A DNA stretch of 35,094 nucleotides from positions 1 through 35,094 of the forward strand of contig ONAY01000015.1 in NCBI GenBank assembly GCA_900315895.1, read 5' to 3'. Positions 25,416-34,100 of this stretch are shown in pieces (position 1 is the stretch's first letter; every line of letters starts with the position of its first letter). Made by a program: the position numbers and the translations under genes. The notes below the pieces were generated by a model. That model did not search any database. It was given only the letters and a program-made list of their open reading frames with translations, and was not told where the DNA came from. The DNA comes from an uncultured Eubacteriales bacterium (GTDB lineage Bacteria; Bacillota; Clostridia; Peptostreptococcales; Anaerovoracaceae).

Positions 25416-25908
25416 GCTTTGACCCCCTCTCTTCCGCCAGGTCCACCGCGTTCAGGAACTGATCGAAGGCCTCGCTGGAAGTGGCCTTGAGGGCCAGCTT
25501 TTCCGTAGCGTCGGCGACCATCTCGGAGATCTCGGTCTGAGCCTCCTCCATGATCCTTTCCTTCTCGCGGACAGCCTCGTCCTTTGCTTCCTTGATGATC
25601 CTCTCAGCCTCGTCTTTTGCGGCCTTGATCTGGGCTTCCCTGTTTTTCTCAATGTCCTGATGAGACTTCTGCTTCATCTGGCTGATCTCCGAATCGGCGT
25701 TGGCGATCTTCGAATCGTACAGAGCCTTGGTCTCCTCGGACTCTTTCAGGTTGGTTCTGGTTTCGTTGTCCAGATCCCTGTAGGTCTTGGCCCTCTTCTC
25801 CATAAAGTCTTTCACTGGCTTATACAGCAAAAAATACAGTATGGCGAACAGCAGCAGGAAGTTGAAAAGATGCAGGAATATTTGAGTGAAATTTAAACCT
25901 AAAGGCAT
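25405..25908 (-). CDS. atpF: ATP synthase F0 b subunit
   Basis: The peripheral stalk subunit, 167 residues. It has one N-terminal membrane helix (LFNFLLLFAILYFLLYKPVKDF, the usual P-V-K/R-x-F membrane exit), then a long charged coiled coil rich in K, E and A (residues about 30-145) and a short C-terminal part SSEAFDQFLNAVDLAEERG. GGAGG precedes the ATG. In normal enzymes its C-terminus binds the delta C-terminal domain; here that domain is on the alpha subunit, whose gene overlaps this one by 11 bases. Confidence 0.95.
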   Translation of the reverse strand: MPLGLNFTQIFLHLFNFLLLFAILYFLLYKPVKDFMEKRAKTYRDLDNETRTNLKESEETKALYDSKIANADSEISQMKQKSHQDIEKNREAQIKAAKDEAERIIKEAKDEAVREKERIMEEAQTEISEMVADATEKLALKATSSEAFDQFLNAVDLAEERGSKHEQ

Positions 25909-25921
25909 CTTTTACCTCCCT

Positions 25922-26275
25922 TTAGAGTACGAAGATGATAAGTATCGCTATGAGCAGAGCGTAGATGACAACTGTCTCGATGAATACCAGACCCAGCATG
26001 AAGACTGATCTGATCTTGCCGTCCGCCTCGGGCTGACGGGAGATGGCTTCAGCTGACTTGCTGGCGGTGAGGCCCATAGCCAGTGCGCCGCCGAATGCAG
26101 CGATGCCGATGGCGATGGCCGCGGGGAGACCTTTTGCCCCGGCTGCCGTTGTCTCAGCCACGTCGGCGTCCGTGTCGGCAAAGGCGAAGCTTGTGGCGCT
26201 CATGAAGCTCATGGCCAGTACTACGAATACGACGGCCAGCGCTAAGATGGATACGAATCTTAAGGTTTTGTTCAT
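25922..26275 (-). CDS. atpE: ATP synthase F0 c subunit with N-terminal signal-like extension
   Basis: The ring subunit, 117 residues, longer than the usual 75-90. The extra N-terminus is a hydrophobic helix (LRFVSILALAVVFVVLAMSF) with a possible signal-peptidase site after AFA at residue 33, which would leave about 84 residues. The mature hairpin is typical: GIAAFGGALAMGLTASKSAEAISRQPE as helix one and loop, LGLVFIETVVIYALLIAI as helix two, with ion-binding E100. The Gln of Na+-type c subunits is replaced by M67, while the residue after the Glu is Thr, so H+ coupling is more likely than Na+, but this is uncertain. Confidence 0.93.
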   Translation of the reverse strand: MNKTLRFVSILALAVVFVVLAMSFMSATSFAFADTDADVAETTAAGAKGLPAAIAIGIAAFGGALAMGLTASKSAEAISRQPEADGKIRSVFMLGLVFIETVVIYALLIAILIIFVL

Positions 26276-26294
26276 TTTGATTTTCCTCCGAAAT

Positions 26295-27149
26295 CTATGC
26301 AGTCTGTGACTTGGTTTTTTGCGCTTTGGCAGAAAGTTTACTGAGTTTTTTCTCCGAGGGCTCAGAGACCTCGCCGTAGAACAGGGCCACCAGCATCGTG
26401 AGCACGTAAGCCTGGATGAGCGCGTGCAGGCAGGTGAACAGCACGCCGATAATGACCGGCAGCACGTAGCTCAGGCCCATGTAATGGTAGACCAGTTCGG
26501 TGACGATGGCTCCCGACACCAGGGCTCCGAAAAGACGGAAGCTCATGGAGATGGGCAGGGAGAATTCCTTCAACGCTCCCCCGAGACCGCCTACGCCGTT
26601 GTTCAGGATTCCTCCCAGAACGATGAACAGGTATGAGGTGCAGCCCATCATGATGGCGCCGTTGACGTCGGAAAGTGGAGCCGGCAGGGCCACGGAATGG
26701 CCGCTGGTGGTCACCGCCTGAATGCCGAAAAGTTCAAACATGGTCCCCGCAAAGATGTAAAATCCCGCGGCGAAAACGTAGGCCCCAAGCAGTCTGTTCT
26801 TCCTGGGGCTGTTGGTCTCAGAAAGTCCGCTGAAGTACCCCACGAGCCACTCCAGGACCATCTGGAATTTGCCCGGCACCAGGGTGAACCTGGGTATCAC
26901 GAAGATCCTCACGATCAGGGCAAACACCGTCAGTATTCCCGTCACCGCGAAGCCTGCTATCAGTCCGGGGTTCACCTCCAGACCGAAAAGGTCTATCTTG
27001 TTGGTGTCGTGGATGACCGAGTCCCTGATCACCGTGACTACATCCTCTTCCTGGGTGTACGACCCGGCCGTCATGACGATCCCCGCCACCAGCAGCACGC
27101 CGATCACCCCGAAGATGATGGTCATTTTTCTCTGTTGTTTCTTGGTCAT
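26295..27149 (-). CDS. atpB: ATP synthase F0 a subunit
   Basis: The stator channel subunit, 284 residues. It has the essential Arg (R205) in SMSFRLFGALVSGAIV and five to six membrane helices, the first near MTIIFGVIGVLLVAGIVM and the last near LHALIQAYVLTMLVALFYG. The GLxxxxSPRKNR-type loop before the middle helices is present. I use ATG 27149, with GGAG eight bases upstream; a second in-frame ATG 18 bases earlier lacks a site. The C-terminus is a lysine-rich tail (EKKLSKLSAKAQKTKS). No atpI precedes it; instead a metallo-hydrolase gene ends 20 bases upstream. Confidence 0.95.
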   Translation of the reverse strand: MTKKQQRKMTIIFGVIGVLLVAGIVMTAGSYTQEEDVVTVIRDSVIHDTNKIDLFGLEVNPGLIAGFAVTGILTVFALIVRIFVIPRFTLVPGKFQMVLEWLVGYFSGLSETNSPRKNRLLGAYVFAAGFYIFAGTMFELFGIQAVTTSGHSVALPAPLSDVNGAIMMGCTSYLFIVLGGILNNGVGGLGGALKEFSLPISMSFRLFGALVSGAIVTELVYHYMGLSYVLPVIIGVLFTCLHALIQAYVLTMLVALFYGEVSEPSEKKLSKLSAKAQKTKSQTA

Positions 27150-27168
27150 AAGCTTATCTCCGATCATA

Positions 27169-27969
27169 TCAGACCGTGACGTACTCCGAGGAGTCGCCGC
27201 GCTTTATTACCCTAATTTCCAGGTCCCGCCCCACTGCGAAGCCTGCCTCTTCCACCCCGTTCTTCACCGTGATCATGGCCTGCTCTGGGGTGTTGTTCTC
27301 CTGGCTCAGATGGGCCAGGAAGATCTTTGGATGCCTGTCCCTCTTCAGTATCTCCACCACGGTGTGGGCGCAGGACTCGTTGGAAAGGTGCCCCACGTCC
27401 GACAGTATCCTCATCTTCAGCACGAAGGGATAGCTTCCGTAGAGCAAAATATTCCGCTCGTGGTTGGCCTCCAGTGCCAGGATGTCGCTGTCTTCGATGT
27501 TGTGGAGTATCTCATCCGATACGAACCCGGTATCCGTCACCACCGACACCTTCTTCCCTCCGGCCTCAAAGCTGTACTGGAAAGGTTCCTTTGCATCGTG
27601 GGAGACCCTGAAGGACCTGACCGTAAGGTCCGGTCCCACCTTCACCGCTTCTCCGTCCTCCATCTCGATCAGCCTCTCGTAGGGAAGGGGCGAGGCCTTC
27701 TTGACTATCTCGCTCAAGGTCCCGTGGGAAGCATAGAGGGGACAGTCCGTGTTCTTCATGGTGGTCTTCACTCCCTTTATGTGGTCAGAATGTTCGTGTG
27801 ATATGAAGATGGCATCTATATCTTTCAGTTCAAGACCTTGTCCCGCGAGAAGTGTTTTGATGGAACGGCAGCTGATCCCAAGATCCAGCAGGACCTTGGT
27901 CTTCTCCGTCCGGATCAGGTAACAGTTCCCTGAACTTCCGCTGGACAGGGCCATAAACCCTATGTTCAT
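27169..27969 (-). CDS. metallo-beta-lactamase-fold hydrolase, WalJ/YycJ-like
   Basis: A 266-residue enzyme of the metallo-beta-lactamase fold. It starts MNIGFMALSSGSSGNCYLIR, and the metal site HxHxDH is H58-E-H60-S-D62-H63 in ISHEHSDHIKG, followed by SHDAKEPFQYSFEAGGKKVSVVTDTG and LALEANHE and HLSNESCAHTV, which match the WalJ/YycJ family. In Bacillus the homologue is linked to the cell-wall two-component system and may act on nucleic acid; the substrate is not established. Unusually, it heads the ATP synthase operon and is transcribed from the sigma-A promoter at 28043-28071. No ribosome site stronger than AAGGAGTA is needed; that one is present. Confidence 0.9.
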   Translation of the reverse strand: MNIGFMALSSGSSGNCYLIRTEKTKVLLDLGISCRSIKTLLAGQGLELKDIDAIFISHEHSDHIKGVKTTMKNTDCPLYASHGTLSEIVKKASPLPYERLIEMEDGEAVKVGPDLTVRSFRVSHDAKEPFQYSFEAGGKKVSVVTDTGFVSDEILHNIEDSDILALEANHERNILLYGSYPFVLKMRILSDVGHLSNESCAHTVVEILKRDRHPKIFLAHLSQENNTPEQAMITVKNGVEEAGFAVGRDLEIRVIKRGDSSEYVTV

Positions 27970-27992
27970 AGGCTGGTATATACTCCTTATCC

Positions 27993-28023
27993 GTTGCCCC
28001 GGCTCACAAGGGGCTTCGGCAAC
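27993..28023 (-). other. hairpin in the leader of the atp operon
   Basis: GTTGCC (27993-27998) pairs with GGCAAC (28018-28023), with an inner CC/GG extension. On the minus transcript it lies just after the start point and is followed by the ribosome site of the metallo-hydrolase gene, not by a T-tract. It may stabilise the 5' end or adjust translation. Confidence 0.5.
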
Positions 28024-28042
28024 AGCTCTTTTGCAACATATT

Positions 28043-28071
28043 ATTGTATCACTCTTTCGGGATTATTTCAA
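28043..28071 (-). promoter_or_regulatory. sigma-A promoter of the metallo-hydrolase/ATP synthase operon
   Basis: On the minus strand the -35 is TTGAAA (28066-28071), the spacer 17 bases and the -10 TACAAT (28043-28048). It begins two bases after the stop of the upstream gene, with the start point expected near 28036 and a leader of about 67 bases. Confidence 0.85.
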
Positions 28072-28072
28072 A

Positions 28073-29341
28073 TTACTCCAGCATGGTCTGGATGATCTCT
28101 TTGTCGGTCTCGTGCATGCCCACTTTTCCGATGTATCCCACGGTGGAGATGGTCTGGTCGGTCTCTCCCTTCAGGATACCGGTGAAGGCCTGGTAGCTCT
28201 TGCCCTCCATGGCAAGGTAGTGGGCCATCATGGATGCGTCAAGAGATGTGGCGATCTTGGCTGCGCAGGATGCCTTGGCTCCGTCGCAGATGATTCCCGG
28301 GATATTCGCCAGAGTGTTCTCCACGGTATCCTTGATCTGCTCGATGGTGCCGCCGGCAAGATATGTGATGGCAGCTCCCGCAGCGCAGGACGCGCTCACC
28401 GCTCCGCAGAAGGCGCTGAGCTTACCGATGTACTCCTTCTGGTGTACCGTAAGCAGCCCCGAGAAGGCCAGTGCTCTGTAAAGCTTCTCCTGGGGCACAT
28501 AGTTCTCCCTGGCATATACGATGACAGGCACAGATGAAGCGATTCCCTGGTTGCCTGATCCGGAATTGATGATCACCGGCATATCGCAGCCCTCCATGCG
28601 GGCTTCAGATGCCGCTGCTGCGTAGGCTTTCATTCTGGTCAGTGTGCTCTCCGGGTAGGATGACTTGATGACCCTTCCTATTCCAAGGCCGTAGTCCCCT
28701 GCCATGCCTTCGTAGGCTATATCCATATTGCAGCGGATCTCCCGGTCCAAAAGATCTTTTATGAGGCTCAGGTCCACCGTATCTGCGAATTCCTTGATGT
28801 TATCTATGGAGAGGCCGCTTCTGTCGGCGCCCTGGCCGGACTTCATGTCCTGTTCCCCGGTGTAGATCACCTGGCCGTTCTTCGTGATCTGACTTATATT
28901 TGTATGGTCGTAGCGGATCTCCACGGATACGCTGTCCGGTCCTTCCGTCTCCTCAACTATGAAGTGAAGAGGTATGTCAGAATCCAGATAGTCCACGTCG
29001 CAGTGTCCTCCTGCGATGAAGGGCCTGACCCTTGATCTGGTGTCCTCCGTCACAGTCTCCAGCACCTCCATGCCGCGCTCCGGGTCTCCTCCCAGAGCAC
29101 CCAGGGACACGGCCGCTTCTATTCCGGTGAGTCCGCCGGAATTGGGTATCTGCACGCAGCGCACGTTTTTTATCATATTGCCGGAAGCCATGACCTTGAT
29201 GAACTCCGGGTCTCTGCCCAGGATCTCCCTTGCCTTGGCAGCCGCATAGGCCAGTGAAATGGGTTCTGTGCAGCCCATGGCAGGTATCATTTCCTCTTCA
29301 AGTATGGCAATAAAATCCTTCTTGATCTTATCTGTCAGCAT
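28073..29341 (-). CDS. L-cysteine desulfidase / UPF0597 (YhaM/CyuA-type) protein
   Basis: A 422-residue protein related to the serine dehydratase alpha family, of the type that releases sulfide, ammonia and pyruvate from L-cysteine using a 4Fe-4S cluster. It starts MLTDKIKKDFIAILEEEM; the candidate cluster Cys residues are C24 in MGCTEPIS and those in FCGAVSASCAAGAA and ICDGAKASCAAKIA. The glycine-rich INSGSGNQGIASSVPV region is a family signature. The start at 29341 has GGGAGGA seven bases upstream; the frame is open above it, but that part is read through the neighbouring gene. A relation to cysteine is by family; serine or another amino acid remains possible. Confidence 0.87.
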   Translation of the reverse strand: MLTDKIKKDFIAILEEEMIPAMGCTEPISLAYAAAKAREILGRDPEFIKVMASGNMIKNVRCVQIPNSGGLTGIEAAVSLGALGGDPERGMEVLETVTEDTRSRVRPFIAGGHCDVDYLDSDIPLHFIVEETEGPDSVSVEIRYDHTNISQITKNGQVIYTGEQDMKSGQGADRSGLSIDNIKEFADTVDLSLIKDLLDREIRCNMDIAYEGMAGDYGLGIGRVIKSSYPESTLTRMKAYAAAASEARMEGCDMPVIINSGSGNQGIASSVPVIVYARENYVPQEKLYRALAFSGLLTVHQKEYIGKLSAFCGAVSASCAAGAAITYLAGGTIEQIKDTVENTLANIPGIICDGAKASCAAKIATSLDASMMAHYLAMEGKSYQAFTGILKGETDQTISTVGYIGKVGMHETDKEIIQTMLE

Positions 29342-29397
29342 TCTATATCCTCCCGCTGTTCCTCTCGTTTTTTGCTCCTGAATTGCGGTCTCTAAGG

Positions 29398-30573
29398 CTA
29401 CCTGCCCATGACCTTTCTCACCACCGCAAGGCCTACCCTGTATGGAAGAGGCCTCAAGGTCCGGTCTGCCTTCTTCAGCTCCTCGATTATATGTATGTGC
29501 TGGGGGCAGTGCTTCTCGCACTTGCCGCAGCCTATGCACAGGCTGGCGAAGCCGGGGGTCTTGTGCATGCCCATGGATTTGGCAAAGTCAGACATGGCCG
29601 GTATCCGCCCGTCCGTGTAGACCTGATTGTAGTAGAAGAAGTTTCCCGGAATGTCCACACCCTGTGGGCAGGGCATGCAGTAGCGGCAGCCGGTGCAGCC
29701 CACCTTCTCCTTGGAACGGATCACGGAGAGGATCTCCCGGGTCACCTGCTTCTCTCGCTCTCCGAAGCTTCCCGCCTCCACTGAGGAGGCTATCCTCATG
29801 TTCTCGTCGATCATCTCGAAGGAGTTCATCCCGGAAAGCACGCAGGTCACCTGGGGCTGGTCCCAGAGCCAGCGAAGGGCAAGCTCCGCTGCGCTCCACC
29901 CCAGGCCGCTTTCTCTTAAGGGCCTGGCCGCAGCCTTTGGCAGGTTGGCAAGCCTTCCTCCCCTCAGGGGCTCCATAATGATCACCGGGATCCCACGGTC
30001 CGCGCAGGCCATGAGCCCCCGTCTTCCCGCCTGGGACTCCTCGTCCAGGTAGTTGTACTGAATCTGGGCAAAATCCCAGTCATAGGCATCCAGTATCTCG
30101 ATGAAGTCCTCGGTGTCTCCGTGGTAGGAGAACCCTACGCTTCCGATCTGTCCGGAATCCTTCTTCTCCCGGATCCAGTCCTCTATTCCTAAGTCCTTAA
30201 GCTTGTTCCACTCTCTGATGTCCGCAAGCATGTGCATCAGATAGTAGTCGATGTGATCTGTCCTTAAACGCTTCAGTTCCTCGTTGAATATCTTCTCCAC
30301 CGTATTGATGTTCCTCATCAGATACTGGGGAAGCTTGGTGGCGATGTAGACCTTGTCACGCACCTTGTTACGCTCCAGGATGCGTCCCAGGGCGTCCTCG
30401 CTTCCGGGATAGATGTAGGCCGTATCAAAATAGTTGACGCCGCCCTCGATGGCCCGCATGACCTCCCTCTCCGCCTTGGCCAGATCGATGATGCCTGCGG
30501 TCTTGGTGAAGCGCATGCAGCCGTATCCCAAAATGGAGATGTCCCGGCCCTGCCGGTCCTTTCTGTAATTCAT
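29398..30573 (-). CDS. aldo/keto reductase with C-terminal 2x[4Fe-4S] domain
   Basis: A 391-residue oxidoreductase. The N-terminal barrel has the aldo/keto reductase catalytic tetrad D50, Y55 (NYFDTAYIYPGSED), K80 (IATKLPQY) and H114 (YYLMHML). The C-terminal part carries two ferredoxin-like Cys motifs: CTGCRYCMPCPQG from residue 293 and CIGCGKCEKHCPQ from residue 346. Such fusions are common in anaerobes and probably shuttle electrons between NAD(P)H and a redox partner while reducing a carbonyl substrate, which is unknown. It lies between the RNase H gene (11 bases upstream) and the cysteine desulfidase-like gene (56 bases downstream). Confidence 0.9.
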   Translation of the reverse strand: MNYRKDRQGRDISILGYGCMRFTKTAGIIDLAKAEREVMRAIEGGVNYFDTAYIYPGSEDALGRILERNKVRDKVYIATKLPQYLMRNINTVEKIFNEELKRLRTDHIDYYLMHMLADIREWNKLKDLGIEDWIREKKDSGQIGSVGFSYHGDTEDFIEILDAYDWDFAQIQYNYLDEESQAGRRGLMACADRGIPVIIMEPLRGGRLANLPKAAARPLRESGLGWSAAELALRWLWDQPQVTCVLSGMNSFEMIDENMRIASSVEAGSFGEREKQVTREILSVIRSKEKVGCTGCRYCMPCPQGVDIPGNFFYYNQVYTDGRIPAMSDFAKSMGMHKTPGFASLCIGCGKCEKHCPQHIHIIEELKKADRTLRPLPYRVGLAVVRKVMGR

Positions 30574-30584
30574 ACGCCGATTTC

Positions 30585-31133
30585 CTATTTTCCTCTTATT
30601 TCGTCTATGCCGATGTTGGCCAGCTGGTCTGCCCTGTTATTCATCTCTGTGACGTGCAAAAAATCCCCGTAGCTGAAGTCCTGTCCGTTCATCTCTATGA
30701 ACTTCATGTACCTCTTCATCAGAGCCTCCTCGGAGGCTTTGAGGCTCACGTGGCCCTTTACTCTATAGAAGCTGATCTTTTGCCTGGATACTAGGTCTAT
30801 GAGCTCCTGCCACAGCTCCTTGTTTTCCACAGGCTCCTTCTTGGATGTCACCCAGCCGTTCTGCTGCCACTTGATGTACCATCCGTCCCTGAAGCAGTTC
30901 ATCACGTAGGAGGAATCAGAAAAGATGTCCAGTTCCAGTCCTTCCTTCTTCAGGGCCTTAAGAGCCTCTATGACAGCTGTGAGTTCCATGCGGTTATTGG
31001 TGGTGTTGGCCTCTCCTCCGTGAAGTTCCTTCCTCGTTTCTCCGAACTCCAGGATGGCTCCCCAGCCTCCCACATTGACCTCCTCCTGATTGTTGGAGCA
31101 GGCTCCGTCTGTATATATCTTAAGTTTTGACAT
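30585..31133 (-). CDS. rnhA: ribonuclease H family protein
   Basis: A 182-residue RNase H fold protein that degrades RNA in RNA-DNA hybrids. The four catalytic acids are visible: D9 in IYTDGACSNN, E50 in TNNRMELTAV, D73 in DIFSDSSYVMN and D169 in NNRADQLANIG. The strand-and-helix order is normal, but it is longer than the usual about 155 residues, with extra residues in the C-terminal part (SSLKASEEALMKRYMKF-type insertion at about residues 128-150). GGAGG lies four bases before the ATG; the open frame above it overlaps the upstream terminator and is not used. Confidence 0.9.
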   Translation of the reverse strand: MSKLKIYTDGACSNNQEEVNVGGWGAILEFGETRKELHGGEANTTNNRMELTAVIEALKALKKEGLELDIFSDSSYVMNCFRDGWYIKWQQNGWVTSKKEPVENKELWQELIDLVSRQKISFYRVKGHVSLKASEEALMKRYMKFIEMNGQDFSYGDFLHVTEMNNRADQLANIGIDEIRGK

Positions 31134-31145
31134 TGTTCCTCCAAT

Positions 31146-31182
31146 GAAAAAGGCCCCGGGACGGATCTTTTGCACCCGGGAA
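31146..31182 (-). terminator. rho-independent terminator after the RND permease gene
   Basis: On the minus strand CCCGGG (31175-31180) pairs with CCCGGG (31155-31160) around a 14-base loop that contains GCAAAAGATCCG, followed by GCCTTTTTC. It is modest in strength, so some read-through into rnhA is possible. Confidence 0.7.
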
Positions 31183-31190
31183 CAGACTCG

Positions 31191-34100
31191 TCATGTGATT
31201 ATGAGATCCGATATGTCTACGTCTTCTGCCTTTACGTAGGTAAACTTCTCCCCGTTCATGATGTCATAGATCACGGGCACCACTAAGAGGGTGAGAAGGG
31301 TGGCGTAGGTCAGTCCTCCGATGCACACCAGAGCCAGCGGCTGCATCATGTCTGTGCCGGCGGATTTGCCCATGGCCAGCATGATCAGTCCCAGGATGGT
31401 GGTGACCGAGGTCATGAGTACCGGCCTCATACGGGTGGCGCCTGCGGTGATGATGGCCGCCCGCTTGTTCATGCCGCGGGCACGGAGCTGGTTGATGTAG
31501 TCCACCAGAACGATTCCGTTGTTGACTACCACGCCGTTAAGTATGATCAGACCCATCATGGATACCACGGAAACTTCCTTGTTGAACAGGATCAAAGCGA
31601 GGAAGCCTCCGGTGAAAGCCAGGGGTATGGTGAACATTACGATGAATGGGGACTTGAAGCTCTGGAACTGGGCTACCATGATGAGGTACACCAGAAGGAT
31701 GCCCACCAGCATCATCTTGAACAGGTCTCTCATGGCTACCATGATGGTCTCGTTCTCGCCGCTGTACTCCATGCGGACGTTCTGAGGCAGCTTCAGCTGA
31801 TCGGTGGCATCCATGCACTTATCAGTGAGAAGGGTGATGTTGTATCCCTCCTCGGCTTCCGCAGTGACGGAAAGATAGGTCTCCTGATCCAGTCTCTGGA
31901 TCGACGGCAGGGCTTCCTTCTCCACCAGATTGCTTACGTCCTTGAGAAGCACGCCATCTGCCACCTCCAGTGACATGAGGTCGTCTAAGGTTATCTCTGT
32001 GCCCTCTCCCTTGGAGACAACTACGTCATAGGTATCTCCTCCTATGGTCAGGGTGGTAGCGGTCTGCTGGAATGTGACCTCCTGGGCCACCGCAGCATAG
32101 ACCTGGGCCACCGTCAGGCCATTCCTTATGGCCTTGGCCTTGTCTATGGTGAAGTGATATTCGGTCTCCGCATCGGTCAGGCCGTTATCCACGCTCTTGA
32201 CACCTTCCACCTGGGAAAGCTTGTCTCCCACCATCTTGGCAGTCCTGGTCAGAGCGTCATTGTCAGTGGAATACAGATTGATGGTAACGCCCCTGCCACC
32301 AAGAGCCGTAGTGTACTCTGTGATGGATGAGGTGGTGGTGATCTCCACCGTGCAAGGCAGACCCTTGGTCTTCTCCAGGATCTCCTCAGCTATCTCCTTG
32401 CTGGTGCGCTTGGTATCGTCCTCCAGCACTATGTAAAGGTCGGTGATGTTGTCCGCCGTATCTCCCAGGAAGGAGCCGTACTCGGAGTTTGTGGAAAGCA
32501 TGGCGCCGGCCACTCCTACTCCGTCCACATCTCCCGCTATCTTGAGCACCCGGTCAGAAGTCTCCGCCGTCTGCTGGATGGTGGCCTCTTCATCGTTCAT
32601 GGTGATGGTACCTGCCATCTGAGGTGTGGTCATGTCAGGCAGGAACACGAAGCCCCTGGAAAGAGCAGTCTGCACGCTGAATACCAAAAGGACCACCACG
32701 ACCACGCTTAAGAGCAGTTTGTGGTTAAGGTTCCAGTTGAGGAGCCTCTTGTAGCCTTCCAAAAGTTTTCCGGTGGCCTTGCCGCCCTTCTTGGGCTCTC
32801 CCTTCAGCATCCTGGATGCAAGGGCCGGAACCAGTGTGAGCGCGATCACGAGACTGGCAAGGAGCGAATATGTTATGGTAAGGGCCATGTCCTTGAACAG
32901 CTGCTTGGTAAGGCCCTGAACGAAGACTATGGGCGCGAATACGCAGACTGTGGTAAGGGTGGACGAGGTGATGGCCGCACCCACTTCTTTTGCGCCGGCC
33001 ACCGCGGAGCGAAGTCTGTCCACTCCCATGGTCCTCAGACGGTATATGTTCTCGATGACGACTATGGAGTTGTCCACCAGCATTCCTACGGATACCGCAA
33101 GTCCCGATAAGGAGATCAGGTTGATGGTGACTCCTGAGAAGTACATGAGTACCAGTGCGAAGGTCAAGCTGATGGGTATGCTGAGCAGGGTTATGAAGGT
33201 GGGTCTCAGGTCTCTTAGGAAGAGCAAAAGGACCAGTATGGCGAACAGCGCACCGAAGCCCAGGCTCTGAAGCAGGGCTTCAATGACCAGATAGATGTAG
33301 TCTCCCTGGTCCATGAGCACGCTGAACCTTAGCCCGTCGTACTTTTCCTCCAGTTCCCTGAATGTCTCCTTTAAGTTGTCGGAGGCTGCTGTGGTGGAGG
33401 AGTTGCTCTGCCGCATGAAGGTCAGAAGCACTCCTGTATTGCCGTTGATGGAAGCGTAGGAATCATCGGAGTTGTCTGACACGAAGACCTCCGCCACGTC
33501 GGACACGTGTATGTCTCCCAGACCTTCGATGTTGAAGAGGATCATGCTCTTGATCTCGTCAACTCCGGAGAGCTTGTCGCCTACGGATACGAGATATCTG
33601 GCCCCCTCCTCGTCCTGGATGTAACCTGCAGGCATGTCGAAGTTCTGGGCCATCAGTATCTGAGATATGGACTGAATGGTGATCATGCCCGGAAGGTCGG
33701 CCTGCTTGAGGGCCTCCTCCGCCTGCTGGTCAAGTTCCGCCAGAGCCTGGACCAGCTGCTGTCTGGTGGCCTGAAGCTGGGACTTGGCCACCGCCAGCTG
33801 TGTCTCCGCCTGATATATGGAATCTATTCCGTTGAATGCGGCGGAAATGGCTGAATTGATCTCACCTGAAGTGGGAATGGTAGGCAGGCTGATGTTTCCG
33901 ATCATATTAGAAAGATTCTGAAGAGTGGCCTGAAGTTCCGCAAGGGCAAGGCCCGTCTCTTCAGCAAAGGCTTCCAGATCCTCCTGGGTGGGCAGGTTAT
34001 CAAGATCCAGGTTTGCGAGGGCTTCTGCGATCTCGTTGGCAGACTGTGCCGCAGCATTGGCATATCCTTCGATGGTGGTGGCTATGCCCTGTGCAGCCTG

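Noticed and set aside
25922-26275. Sodium-coupled ATP synthase
   Set aside because: The c subunit has Glu followed by Thr, but the helix-one Gln needed for Na+ binding is Met; the evidence favours H+, though it does not settle it.
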